Origin: Yersinia vastinensis
GTDB lineage: Bacteria; Pseudomonadota; Gammaproteobacteria; Enterobacterales; Enterobacteriaceae
Reading direction: 5' to 3'
Length of the DNA: 64,000 nucleotides
NCBI RefSeq assembly: GCF_902726565.1
Contig: NZ_CACVAF010000004.1
Coordinates: forward strand, 310,001-374,000
The notes under the pieces are model-generated. The model had not been told where the DNA came from. It ran no database searches and saw only the letters and a list, made by a program, of their open reading frames with translations. The position numbers and the translations under genes were made by a program. Positions 39,257 through 48,164 of the stretch are shown here, piece after piece (the first letter of the stretch is position 1; each line of letters opens with the position of its first letter).

Positions 39257-40249
39257 CTAATTAAGAGTGTATTGCCCCGATAATGCACAATTTAAGTCAA
39301 GAACAGTTTCAGCTGACGTCGATGGTGATGTAACATAAAGTCCATAATAAATACTGTCGGTATCATACTGCTCTGAAATACCATCAAATCCTGCGACATT
39401 AATTGGACGAGAGAATGAATAACCGGCAGCGGTCCCTGCATTACCATCACGATAAGCGCCACAAGTCACTTGAGTGTTCCCACCCGTCGCTATCGTTGTA
39501 TTGGGTGTAATAGAAAAGTTTAATGTTTTACTTTTCGCCGTTGATAACCAGTTAACACAATTAACCGATAACTTAATTTCGCCAATATTTTGCGACAACC
39601 GTGTTGCATTGCTGTTATACGAGTAAATATGTTCGCCACTCAAAGTATTCTCAATACTGAGAGGCCCAGATGCACTTGCCTCACAGGCAACATCAAGATT
39701 TTGGGCACCCAAATCAATAGTACTGGTTGTATAACCGGTTCCACCGGTAGCCAATGTACAATTGGCATTATTAAGACATGAAAAACCCTCTGAAGAGGTT
39801 GTAACTCTAAAACGCCCATTACTACCAACGAGTGTTGAAATATTAGCATAAGGGATTGACACGTGCTGATTAAGATTGACACCATGGGCCTCTGCCACCC
39901 TTAGTGAATTATAATGAGTGGTGGCATTCGATAATTCTGTGTCATAGCTGCCGTCACCCTGAAGATCAACATATCCTCTTTGTATTTCTGCGCCAACAGC
40001 ACCTGATGATGTTAATAAATTAAACACATAAACCAATCGGCAAGATTGTAATGATTGAGTCCCAGCGCCTGTTTTCATTTTGCAGGTATTAGGATGAGTA
40101 GTTTCGTGGCTAGGTAAATAATAATGTGTCAGATCAAAAGTAAGTTCACTTAGACTAGTTTGTGGATTTTCTACAACATAATGGCTAAGTGCGATATTTG
40201 GCAGTGCTGAAAAAGCCAATGTGAATGTGATTAAGTTAAATAATTTCAT
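39257..40249 (-). CDS. Secreted cysteine-containing protein downstream of the inverse autotransporter
   Basis: A 330-residue protein with a signal peptide (MKLFNLITFTLAFSALPNIALS, cleavage near residue 22). The mature part is rich in Ser, Thr, Asn and Gly and has about eight cysteines (NTCKMK...LQSCRL, GFSCLNNANC, DVACEA, VNCVNW, VTCGAY, DLNCALSG), which suggests a disulfide-bonded beta-structure like a fimbrial adhesin subunit. I recognise no family. No fimbrial chaperone or usher gene is nearby. It lies 145 bases downstream of the giant adhesin gene on the same strand, and upstream of the receiver gene, so it may be exported with or decorate the adhesin. Confidence 0.72.
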   Translation of the reverse strand: MKLFNLITFTLAFSALPNIALSHYVVENPQTSLSELTFDLTHYYLPSHETTHPNTCKMKTGAGTQSLQSCRLVYVFNLLTSSGAVGAEIQRGYVDLQGDGSYDTELSNATTHYNSLRVAEAHGVNLNQHVSIPYANISTLVGSNGRFRVTTSSEGFSCLNNANCTLATGGTGYTTSTIDLGAQNLDVACEASASGPLSIENTLSGEHIYSYNSNATRLSQNIGEIKLSVNCVNWLSTAKSKTLNFSITPNTTIATGGNTQVTCGAYRDGNAGTAAGYSFSRPINVAGFDGISEQYDTDSIYYGLYVTSPSTSAETVLDLNCALSGQYTLN

Positions 40250-40335
40250 AATAAATATCCAAAATAAGGTAATGACAAAGTAGGCATAAATTGCGGTAAA
40301 TATTATTGCCTTCTTTTTTAACTATTCAGCTGCGC

Positions 40336-40370
40336 ATAGAGGGTATTAACATTATGGGCATACCCTCTAT
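40336..40370. terminator. Hairpin between the inverse autotransporter and the secreted protein gene
   Basis: ATAGAGGGTA (40336-40345) / TACCCTCTAT (40361-40370), ten-base stem. There is no T-run on the minus strand, so it may be an mRNA stability or partial termination element rather than a full terminator. Confidence 0.45.
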
Positions 40371-40394
40371 ACCGTTATTTATTTCACTATCGCC

Positions 40395-43300
40395 TTACAT
40401 TGTTAAAACAAATTTCATGCTAAATGGCACGGGCACAAACGTCATAACATCCGTATCACTGGTACCATTGATTGTTGCCGTCACGGTACTCTCCCCTGGA
40501 TTAACACTGACGAGTGTCACGATAACTTCACCATTTATATCGCTTGTTCCGGTGGCAGCGATCGTTGCGCTATTAGTGGCATTGAAACTGACTGATTGAT
40601 TCGCGACCACATTGTCAAATGCATCAGTGACAATGGCTTTAACACTATTTTGTGCCGTGCCATCCGCTGGCATATTGCCGATAACAGATTCCAGACTGAC
40701 CTTTGCCGTGCTCGGATCAGAGACGAAGGTCGTATCTACCGTTTGACTATGACCATTGACCGTCGCGGTGACTTTAGTCATACCTGATTTGGTATTGGTT
40801 AAGGTCAATGTCACTGAGCCATCTGCGTCGGTCGTACCGCTGGCTGCAATCACGCCACTGTTATCGGCACTGAAATTCACCAGCAGATTCGGCACCCGGT
40901 TACCCTGAGCATCTGTCACCACCGCTTTAACACTGTTTGTGGCGACACTATTAGCCAGCGCACCATCAACTTCAATCGTCAGTGCTCCAGCGACAATAGT
41001 TGCCGTACTTTCATCAGCAATAAAGGTGACATCTACATTTTGGCTATTACCATTCACAGTAGCAGTAACACGGCTGACCCCTGAGGTAGTATTGGTCAAC
41101 GTGACCGTCACTGAGCCATCTGCGCCGGTCGTACCGCTAGCCGCAATCACACCACTATTATTGGCACTGAAATTCACCAGCAAATTAGGTATCAGGTTCC
41201 CATGGGCATCCGTCACCACGGCTTTAACACTGTTGGTAGCAGAACCATTTGCCAGCGCACCATCAACCTCAACACTCAGTGCTCCGCCCACAATGGTGGC
41301 TGTACTTTCATCAGCAATAAAAGTCATATCCACTGTTTGACTATGACCGTTCACCGTCGCGGTGACTCGACTCACTCCAGCCGTTGTACTGCTCACCGGT
41401 AACGTCACCGAACCGTCTGGGCCTGTCGTAGCACTGGCAGTCATCACTGCGCCATTATCGGCACTGAAGTTCACTAGCAGGTTCGGTACCCGATTGCCTT
41501 GTGCATCGCTGACTACCGCTTTGACACTGTTGGTAGCAGAACCATTAGCCAGCGCACCATCAGTTTCGATAGTCAACGCTCCACTCACAATCGTTGCCGT
41601 ACTGCTGTCTGGAATGAAGGTCACATCCACCGCTTGGCTGTTGCCATTGACTGTGGCGGTGACTCGGCTTATTCCTGATGTGGTATTTGTCAGAGGCAAA
41701 GTCACCGAACCATCTGAGGCTGTCGTAGCACTGGCCGCAATTACCGCCCCGTTATTGGCACTGAATGTTACTGCCAGATTAGGTATTCGGTTGCCTTGCG
41801 CATCGGTGACTACCGCTTTGACACTGTTCGTCGCGACACCATTAGCCAGTGCACCATCGACCTCAATACTAAGTGCTCCGCTGGTAATGGTTGCTGTACT
41901 ACTGTCTGGAACAAACGTGACATCCACCGTCTGGCTGTAACCATTAACCGTCGCCGTCACGTGGCTCACCCCAGAAGTGGCGTTAGTCAGTGATAAAGTC
42001 ACCGAACCGTCGGTGCCCGTCGTAGCGTTGGCGGCAATCACCGCACCATTGCTCGCACTGAACGTCACCACCTGATTGGGTACCCGATTGCCAGTAGCAT
42101 CTGTCACTATGGCCTTCACCGAGTTAGTCGCACTGCCATTGGCCAACGCATTATCACTGGTGATAGTCAGTGCACCACTGAGAATGGTCGCGGTGCCACC
42201 ATCAGGGATAAACGTCACATCCACGCTTTGGCTACTACCATTTATTGTCGCAGTGACACGGGTCACTCCGGCCACCGTGTTGGTCAGCGGTAACGTTACC
42301 GCACCATCAGCACCCGTCGTGCCATTGGCGGCAATCACTGCGCCGTTATTAGCGCTGAAAGTCACCACTTGATTAGGCACCAGATTACCTGTTGAATCCG
42401 TCACGACTGCTTTCACCCCGTTGGTCGCACTGCCATTTGCCAACGCATTATCACTGGTGATGGTTAGTGAACCACTGGTAAGGGTGGCGGTTCCACCATC
42501 AGGAATAAAGGTCACGTCCACCGTTTGGCTATGACCATTGACCGTCGCCGTTATACGTGTCAGTCCGGTTGTCGTGTTGGTTAGCGGCAGGTTCACTGCA
42601 CCATCAGCATCGGTAGTTCCGCTGGCGGCAATCACACCACCATGATTAGCGCTGAATGCCACCACTTGATTAGGCACCAAATTACCATTGGCATCCGTGA
42701 CGACAGCTTTCACTGCGTTGGTCGCAATACCGTTAGCAATCGCATTGTCGCGGGTGATAGTCAGTGATCCACCGAGAAGAGTGGCTGTGCTGCTATCCGG
42801 AATAAAGGTCACCTCCACTGCCTGACTATGGCCATTGACCGTCGCCGTCACACGCGTTATCCCGGCAGTGGTGTTGGTTAATGGTAAGGTCACGGATCCA
42901 TCTGTACCGGTCGTGCCATTGGCGGCGATTACCGCGCCATTATTCGCACTGAAAGTCACCACCTGATTGACGACCAGATTACCGGTAGCATCGGTCACCA
43001 CCGCTTTTACTGAGTCGGTCGCACTGCCATTTGCCAGTGCATTGTCACTGATAACCGTCAGTGCTCCACTGAGAATAGTCGCGGTTCCGCTATCAGGAAC
43101 AAATGTCACACTCACTGACTGGCTGTTCCCATTGACTGTCGCTGTCACATGACTTAGCCCGGCGGTAGTATTGGTCAATGGCAACGTGACAGCACCATCC
43201 GCACCTGTCGTGCCACTGGTAGCGATTAATGCATTGTTACCTACACTAAACGTGACCACCAAATTCGGTATGAGATTGCCGAACGCATCGGTGACAACAG

Positions 43301-46133
43301 CTTTTACAGTGTTCGTTGCAACACCATTCGCCAACGCGTTATCACTGATAATCGTCAGCGCACCACTCACGATAGTTGCCGTGCCACTGTCAGGAATAAA
43401 GGTGGTATTCACACTTCGACTCTGACTATTGACTGTCGCGGTAATATGCACCATACCGGCTGTGCTGTTGGTTAGCTGCAAAATCACTTCGCCATTGGCA
43501 TCCGTGGTGCCACTAGCGGCTATCACCGCACCGTTATCTGCACCGAACGTCACGATCTGATTCGGTACCCGGTTGCCTGTGGCATCGGTCACTACTGCTT
43601 TCACCTCATTAGTGGCACTACCATCAGCCAGTGCATTGTCGCGACTAACTGTCAGTGCACCATTGGCAAGTGTGGCCGTTCCACTATCGGGGATAAACGT
43701 CACATCCACTGTCCGGCTAATACCATTAATTGAAGCAGTTACACGCGTTACACCCGCAGTCACATTGGTCAGTGATTGCGTCACTGAACCGTCGGCTCCC
43801 GTTGTTCCATTAGCCACAATATTTGCACCATTGCTGGCGGTAAAAGCCACGGCGATATTAGGAATGGGGTTTCCGTGAGCATCGGTCACAATAGCTTTAA
43901 CACTGTTACTTGCATTGCCATTGGCGAGGGCATTATCACTTTGTACAGTCAGCGCACCGTCGACAATTGTCGCCGTGCCAGTGTCTGGAACAAAGTTAAC
44001 CGCGACACTTCGGCTGGTTCCATTGAGTGTGGCTGTTACATTGACGGCACCTGTGGTGTCGTTCGTCAGCATCACGGTAATTGCCCCATTCGTGTCAGTA
44101 GTGCCGCTAGAAAGTGACAGTGTGGCGCTGTTGTCTGCACTGAAATTCACCAGCATATTGGGAACAGGGTTACCATTAGCATCCGTTATGACAGCCATCA
44201 CGCTATTGGTCGCCGCGCCATTGGCCAATGCATTGTTGCTCAGTACGGTCAGGTTCTCACCCAAGATGGTGGCGGTGCTTTCGTCAGCAAGAAACGCCAC
44301 TGCGGCTTGTGCTCTGTTGCCATTATCCAACACAGCATGAACCTGCCCAGCACCAGCTCGAGTGCTCTTAACTGAAACTGTCGCTCTTCCTAAATTATCA
44401 GTGGTCGCACTTGGCGTGACAACGTCACCAACTGTGGCATTAAACATGACGTTCATGCCCGCCATCGGTGTGTTGGCTCCATTGGCGGTATCAACCACTA
44501 ATGCCCGATAAGTGACTAGCGAAGCACCGTCAGCCGTCGCGCTCGTATTAGAACCCACAACATTCAGCGCTATCTGATGTGGAGATTCCTGCACAATAAT
44601 ATTCGTGGTCGCTGTATTCGATTTATTGCCACGAACATCATAGGCAACGGCACTGACTTGGTAGCTGTTGACGTTTTGCAGATGTTGATAAGCAGGCAGT
44701 GTAACGGAGGCCGATTCCATCGCCAGTGGCATCAAGGCACCACCAGTGGTAATCAATATCGGTGCACTCCACTCAACACGTTCAGCACCATATTTCGACG
44801 CCACAACACCTGTCAGAGTGACATTTTCTAAGGCATGAGCAGAAATCGATGCTGGCAGCGTTAAATTGATAAGATTTTGTTTCTCATACTGCATGACAAT
44901 ATTGTAATTGCGATCAACCAAATCATAACGGCTACCTGCCAGACTGCGCATCAAGCCAACCGTGTCTTTATTGATTTGATCAATCCACGGCACACCGAAG
45001 CGATAATTAAAGTTCAGACCCACCTGAAGCTCATTGGTGGTATTCTGGCCTTTCTTATGCGCCACATCGACGGTAACTAGCGGGATCGGCGTATAATTAA
45101 CACCCAATGTTACCGCGGACGGTGAATCACCTAAATCATCTGGGTTAGTCTTACCACTATTCAGCGCGACACCTTTGCCGAAATATTTTTCATACATCAA
45201 CGAGCCACCTAGCTGAGGATAGCTAGGCAGATAGGCCATGGCCCTGACGTCAAAACCATTGGCTGGGCGTTCGTTATAATCTTCCATTTCGGACAGCACT
45301 GACTGATGCCAGTCAGTTAAACGAAAATAGCCATTGGCAGAAAGTTTGAGATTATCAGTCCAGGCTTCAGCCCCTACCCCTAAACGGCTATTTTTTCCGG
45401 TCAGGTCATAGTCATAAAAACTGTTAACGCCGAACATCCAGTTTTCAGTAAATTGGCGGACCCCAATACCCGCATTATTGGTAGTCCGATAACCATCGTA
45501 ACGCACACCTAACTGACCAAATAACAGGTTGTCTTGAGATTCCACCAGCGGCAGTAATATATCGGCGTTACCCGTGCCAGTAGAATTAAGTTGTACGCGC
45601 GCATGACCAAATTGATTTAGCCAATCAGAGGCCGCCTGCGCTGCCAAACCAGAGGAAACCCCTCTCACGGCACTTTCTGCGGCTTTTGCTGAGTTATCAC
45701 TTCCCATTACGCCCCAAAATTGGGTTGCGGTGCTGGCAACAGTATCTTCAGTAAGATTAAATTTATTCGCTCCAGAGCTATTTGACTCCTGAGCATTATC
45801 AGAACCTAAATCAGGTAATGTGCTACCTTGCGGTAAATTTGTAGCTTCTTCTTTCTCTATGAAGGGATTCTTTGATTGAGAATGGTAAGGAACAACCGGT
45901 TCTTTAATATAATTATTTGGCTGTTCAGAATAAGTATTAGGTGCCGCTGCCATAGGTTCAACCAGTATTTCGGAGGACCTCATCTTTGCCATTATCTCGT
46001 CTATTTCATCTGCACGAACAGATAATGATATTAACGGCGTGAAAGCTATTGTTATAGGCAACAGTAATTGCATTAATAATGTATTAATTGCAACCACTCG
46101 CATAAGTGATTTATTTGAATGGAAACCGTTCAT
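40395..46133 (-). CDS. Inverse autotransporter adhesin (intimin/invasin family) with 14 Ig-like repeats
   Basis: A 1912-residue surface protein. Signal peptide 1-41 (ends SLSVRA), a linker to about 125, then the family's helix and outer-membrane beta-barrel from about 130 to 425 (TQFWGVMGSDNSAKAAESAVRG, NSFYDYDLTGKNSRLGVGAEAW, NGYFRLTDWHQS, GVNYTPIPLVTVDVAHKKG, LNFNYRFGVPW). A bridging Ig domain (about 430-520) follows, then 14 tandem Big-type Ig-like domains of about 99 residues each (524 to the end), most very alike (ALANG.ATN.VKAVVTDA.GN.VPN...). No LysM domain and no C-terminal C-type-lectin cap are seen; the chain ends shortly after the last repeat. ATG 46133 gives a proper signal peptide, whereas a longer reading from 46313 does not. 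Family members mediate binding to host cells or to other bacteria. The ligand is unknown. Confidence 0.93.
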   Translation of the reverse strand: MNGFHSNKSLMRVVAINTLLMQLLLPITIAFTPLISLSVRADEIDEIMAKMRSSEILVEPMAAAPNTYSEQPNNYIKEPVVPYHSQSKNPFIEKEEATNLPQGSTLPDLGSDNAQESNSSGANKFNLTEDTVASTATQFWGVMGSDNSAKAAESAVRGVSSGLAAQAASDWLNQFGHARVQLNSTGTGNADILLPLVESQDNLLFGQLGVRYDGYRTTNNAGIGVRQFTENWMFGVNSFYDYDLTGKNSRLGVGAEAWTDNLKLSANGYFRLTDWHQSVLSEMEDYNERPANGFDVRAMAYLPSYPQLGGSLMYEKYFGKGVALNSGKTNPDDLGDSPSAVTLGVNYTPIPLVTVDVAHKKGQNTTNELQVGLNFNYRFGVPWIDQINKDTVGLMRSLAGSRYDLVDRNYNIVMQYEKQNLINLTLPASISAHALENVTLTGVVASKYGAERVEWSAPILITTGGALMPLAMESASVTLPAYQHLQNVNSYQVSAVAYDVRGNKSNTATTNIIVQESPHQIALNVVGSNTSATADGASLVTYRALVVDTANGANTPMAGMNVMFNATVGDVVTPSATTDNLGRATVSVKSTRAGAGQVHAVLDNGNRAQAAVAFLADESTATILGENLTVLSNNALANGAATNSVMAVITDANGNPVPNMLVNFSADNSATLSLSSGTTDTNGAITVMLTNDTTGAVNVTATLNGTSRSVAVNFVPDTGTATIVDGALTVQSDNALANGNASNSVKAIVTDAHGNPIPNIAVAFTASNGANIVANGTTGADGSVTQSLTNVTAGVTRVTASINGISRTVDVTFIPDSGTATLANGALTVSRDNALADGSATNEVKAVVTDATGNRVPNQIVTFGADNGAVIAASGTTDANGEVILQLTNSTAGMVHITATVNSQSRSVNTTFIPDSGTATIVSGALTIISDNALANGVATNTVKAVVTDAFGNLIPNLVVTFSVGNNALIATSGTTGADGAVTLPLTNTTAGLSHVTATVNGNSQSVSVTFVPDSGTATILSGALTVISDNALANGSATDSVKAVVTDATGNLVVNQVVTFSANNGAVIAANGTTGTDGSVTLPLTNTTAGITRVTATVNGHSQAVEVTFIPDSSTATLLGGSLTITRDNAIANGIATNAVKAVVTDANGNLVPNQVVAFSANHGGVIAASGTTDADGAVNLPLTNTTTGLTRITATVNGHSQTVDVTFIPDGGTATLTSGSLTITSDNALANGSATNGVKAVVTDSTGNLVPNQVVTFSANNGAVIAANGTTGADGAVTLPLTNTVAGVTRVTATINGSSQSVDVTFIPDGGTATILSGALTITSDNALANGSATNSVKAIVTDATGNRVPNQVVTFSASNGAVIAANATTGTDGSVTLSLTNATSGVSHVTATVNGYSQTVDVTFVPDSSTATITSGALSIEVDGALANGVATNSVKAVVTDAQGNRIPNLAVTFSANNGAVIAASATTASDGSVTLPLTNTTSGISRVTATVNGNSQAVDVTFIPDSSTATIVSGALTIETDGALANGSATNSVKAVVSDAQGNRVPNLLVNFSADNGAVMTASATTGPDGSVTLPVSSTTAGVSRVTATVNGHSQTVDMTFIADESTATIVGGALSVEVDGALANGSATNSVKAVVTDAHGNLIPNLLVNFSANNSGVIAASGTTGADGSVTVTLTNTTSGVSRVTATVNGNSQNVDVTFIADESTATIVAGALTIEVDGALANSVATNSVKAVVTDAQGNRVPNLLVNFSADNSGVIAASGTTDADGSVTLTLTNTKSGMTKVTATVNGHSQTVDTTFVSDPSTAKVSLESVIGNMPADGTAQNSVKAIVTDAFDNVVANQSVSFNATNSATIAATGTSDINGEVIVTLVSVNPGESTVTATINGTSDTDVMTFVPVPFSMKFVLTM
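40410..44564 (-). repeat. About 14 tandem 300-bp units in the adhesin gene
   Basis: The DNA encoding the Ig-like domains is a tandem array with a period near 300 bases. Repeats 3-13 share long identical stretches at protein level, while the first and last units are more diverged. Such arrays recombine, so repeat number probably differs between strains and may be mis-assembled from short reads. Confidence 0.88.
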
Positions 46134-46495
46134 AGTGGATTCAAAGTTCCGATTTTGAATGGCGATATCCGTGACCGCGCAGATACGAGCCGTTTTATTA
46201 TTGACAGAAATACAAACCCCATCACTGACCAACATATGATGTGATTGTGTATTCCACCCAATAAACTCATTTTTAATAAAGAAACAAAACGCATGACGAA
46301 AAGAAATGAGCAATTTAGCGAACTAAACTGCTCTAATTCTAATAGTTACATTAAAAATATCTTATCATCAAAAAATACAACATCCACGCTTACTAAATGT
46401 AAGAATGAACATCGTATAAAATGCGAAAACATAAACACACTGATTGTTATAATAACTAAATATAGCAAGTGTCACTGTGTCTTAGTCAATAAAAA
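46134..46495. other. AT-rich leader between lipoprotein gene and inverse autotransporter
   Basis: 362 bases, strongly AT-rich from 46300 to 46500, that separate the lipoprotein gene from the adhesin start. It probably carries the adhesin promoter. Open frames in it are not supported. Confidence 0.5.
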
Positions 46496-46864
46496 CTAAA
46501 TCCGCGAGAGATAGTTCACTTTGTTTTGTACTTCATTGAACGCAGTATTTCTAACTCTGGCACACACCATTTTAAGTTTTGAATCCAGTTCCAGAGAAAT
46601 GAGTTGCTTCGGATCGTTATCCAAAATGTTTCGGTTTTGTTCTAAAAATGCATACATATCGTTGATTTGGTCGAATTGCCCTCTAAATACACCGAACTCA
46701 TTGGTGTTAAGCTTTTTGACCATGGAAAAATTATTGACGCACTGATCGTTGGTACTCTTTTTAATAATGGCGGCTGTCTGTTTCTCGGAGTCAACCTTTG
46801 CTTGTGTGCTGCATCCTCCCAATACTGCACTTGCCATCAATACTACTATCGCCACTGCTTTCAT
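46496..46864 (-). CDS. Small putative lipoprotein upstream of the inverse autotransporter
   Basis: A 122-residue protein with a lipoprotein signal MKAVAIVVLMASAVLGGC (lipobox LGGC, Cys18). The mature part is about 105 residues, helical and charged, with two further cysteines (DQCVNNF, MVCARV). I recognise no family. GAGGG precedes the ATG by about seven bases. It is on the same strand as, and 360 bases upstream of, the giant adhesin gene. It could assist in adhesin export or be an independent envelope protein. Confidence 0.75.
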   Translation of the reverse strand: MKAVAIVVLMASAVLGGCSTQAKVDSEKQTAAIIKKSTNDQCVNNFSMVKKLNTNEFGVFRGQFDQINDMYAFLEQNRNILDNDPKQLISLELDSKLKMVCARVRNTAFNEVQNKVNYLSRI

Positions 46865-47429
46865 AAAATACCCTCATTAATCCTTTATAAGTATTCAACC
46901 TTCTATTGGATATTATACCCCTAAGACTGATATCATCCCGCATTGCTCTTTTGCCGTGATATCAGTCAGATTCGTTCAATTAAGGGGTCACCCAACATTT
47001 GTAGCAGGGACACCTTACATCGCGATCTTTTATGCTGTCAAATGGCGATATGTCAGATCTATAAGCTGAATTAACTCAATAGACCAGATGATTATACTAC
47101 TCGAAGATCTCGATATGGATGGAAAGATCGTATTTTCAGGAATTAATGGTTTTATATCTCATATTATTTATATAAATCAGTTGATCACCCTAATTAAATT
47201 TAAGGCAAAAAAAATATGAATTTAATCTAATTTATTGATGCAGTGCAAAAAATGAAACGTTAATTGTCATCGCCATAATAAATAGAACACAACATCAGCA
47301 AATCAATAACAAAATATATCAAATGAGAAGGCGCGCTAATATATCAAGAAAAGTTTAAATAATTTAAGAATTATCTTGGTTGGGTAAGGTTGATTGTATT
47401 TAAGAAATATATATTTTTATGATTGAAAC
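46865..47429. other. Non-coding region between lipoprotein and LuxR-type genes
   Basis: 565 AT-rich bases without a supported gene. It holds the lipoprotein promoter and an inverted repeat GACTGATATCA (46925-46935) / TGATATCAGTC (46957-46967) about 60 bases upstream of the lipoprotein start, which may be a regulator-binding site or hairpin. Confidence 0.5.
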
Positions 47430-48047
47430 TCACTTATTGTTTTTAGCCAATAAATCCTTAAGCATTCCACTAATAACTTTAACTCCCAACTTGTTATATA
47501 TATTACGTCTATGAGCACTTGCGGTTTTACTTTTCATATCAAGTTTTTCTGAAATTGCATTATTCGTCATTCCTGACAGGAGACACTCCAGAACTTCATT
47601 TTCTCTGTGGGTTAGTTGATTTTTTATTTTCCTGTAAAAAACAAATCGGTCAGATTCCTTAGGTGATTTTTTTGATAATAATAATCCCATAAGCATATCT
47701 GCTATTTGTTCAAGAGCTGCTGTTTTACATAAGACACCATCACACAACGCTGACAAGTAGATGAAATCCTCTGTATTTTCACCTTTTCGACTAAAAATCA
47801 TAATAAAGGCATGAGGGTTGAACATCCTTATCTTATCAATGGTATTGAATACTTTAGTCGGTGAAATATTGTCAACATCGAAAATAATAACACTGCGAGG
47901 GGGAAGTGGATTATAGAGGCTAGCATTATCAGCAGAGGAGTATAAATTAATATTATCACTTTCATTAGGAATTAATTTTATTCCCTCAACAACAATCTTT
48001 AGAGATAATCTTGTTAAGCTACACTCACTAACAACAATGACTCCCAT
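47430..48047 (-). CDS. LuxR-type regulator, RcsA-like
   Basis: A 205-residue protein. The C-terminal 60 residues are a LuxR helix-turn-helix (LTHRENEVLECLLSGMTNNAISEKLDMKSKTASAHRRNIYNKLGV). The N-terminal domain resembles an atypical receiver (MGVIVVSECSLTRLSLKIVVEG, then SVIIFDVDN), close in layout to RcsA and to the other regulator of this island at 37774. It lies just downstream of the autotransporter terminator on the same strand and probably regulates one or both adhesins. AAGGAG is about 12 bases upstream of the ATG. Confidence 0.85.
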   Translation of the reverse strand: MGVIVVSECSLTRLSLKIVVEGIKLIPNESDNINLYSSADNASLYNPLPPRSVIIFDVDNISPTKVFNTIDKIRMFNPHAFIMIFSRKGENTEDFIYLSALCDGVLCKTAALEQIADMLMGLLLSKKSPKESDRFVFYRKIKNQLTHRENEVLECLLSGMTNNAISEKLDMKSKTASAHRRNIYNKLGVKVISGMLKDLLAKNNK

Positions 48048-48118
48048 GACGTTATGTCACTCCTTTTTCACGATTTTTGGGTCGATATAGAATGGTGTTT
48101 AATCAATTTGATAGAATA

Positions 48119-48150
48119 TAAATAACGGTGCCGAAGCACCGTTATTTATA
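48119..48150. terminator. Terminator after the autotransporter gene
   Basis: ATAAATAACGGTGC (48119-48132) / GCACCGTTATTTAT (48137-48150): 14-base perfect stem with a CGAA loop, 15 bases past the autotransporter stop on the minus strand. Confidence 0.8.
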
Positions 48151-48164
48151 AGAGAAGATGACGA

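Noticed and set aside
41362-41940. 192-codon and other long plus-strand frames opposite the adhesin repeats
   Set aside because: They recur with the 300-bp period of the real gene and are shadows of its repetitive codons.
40410-44564. CRISPR-like periodic repeats
   Set aside because: The period is about 300 bases, in frame and translated as Ig-like domains; not a CRISPR array.
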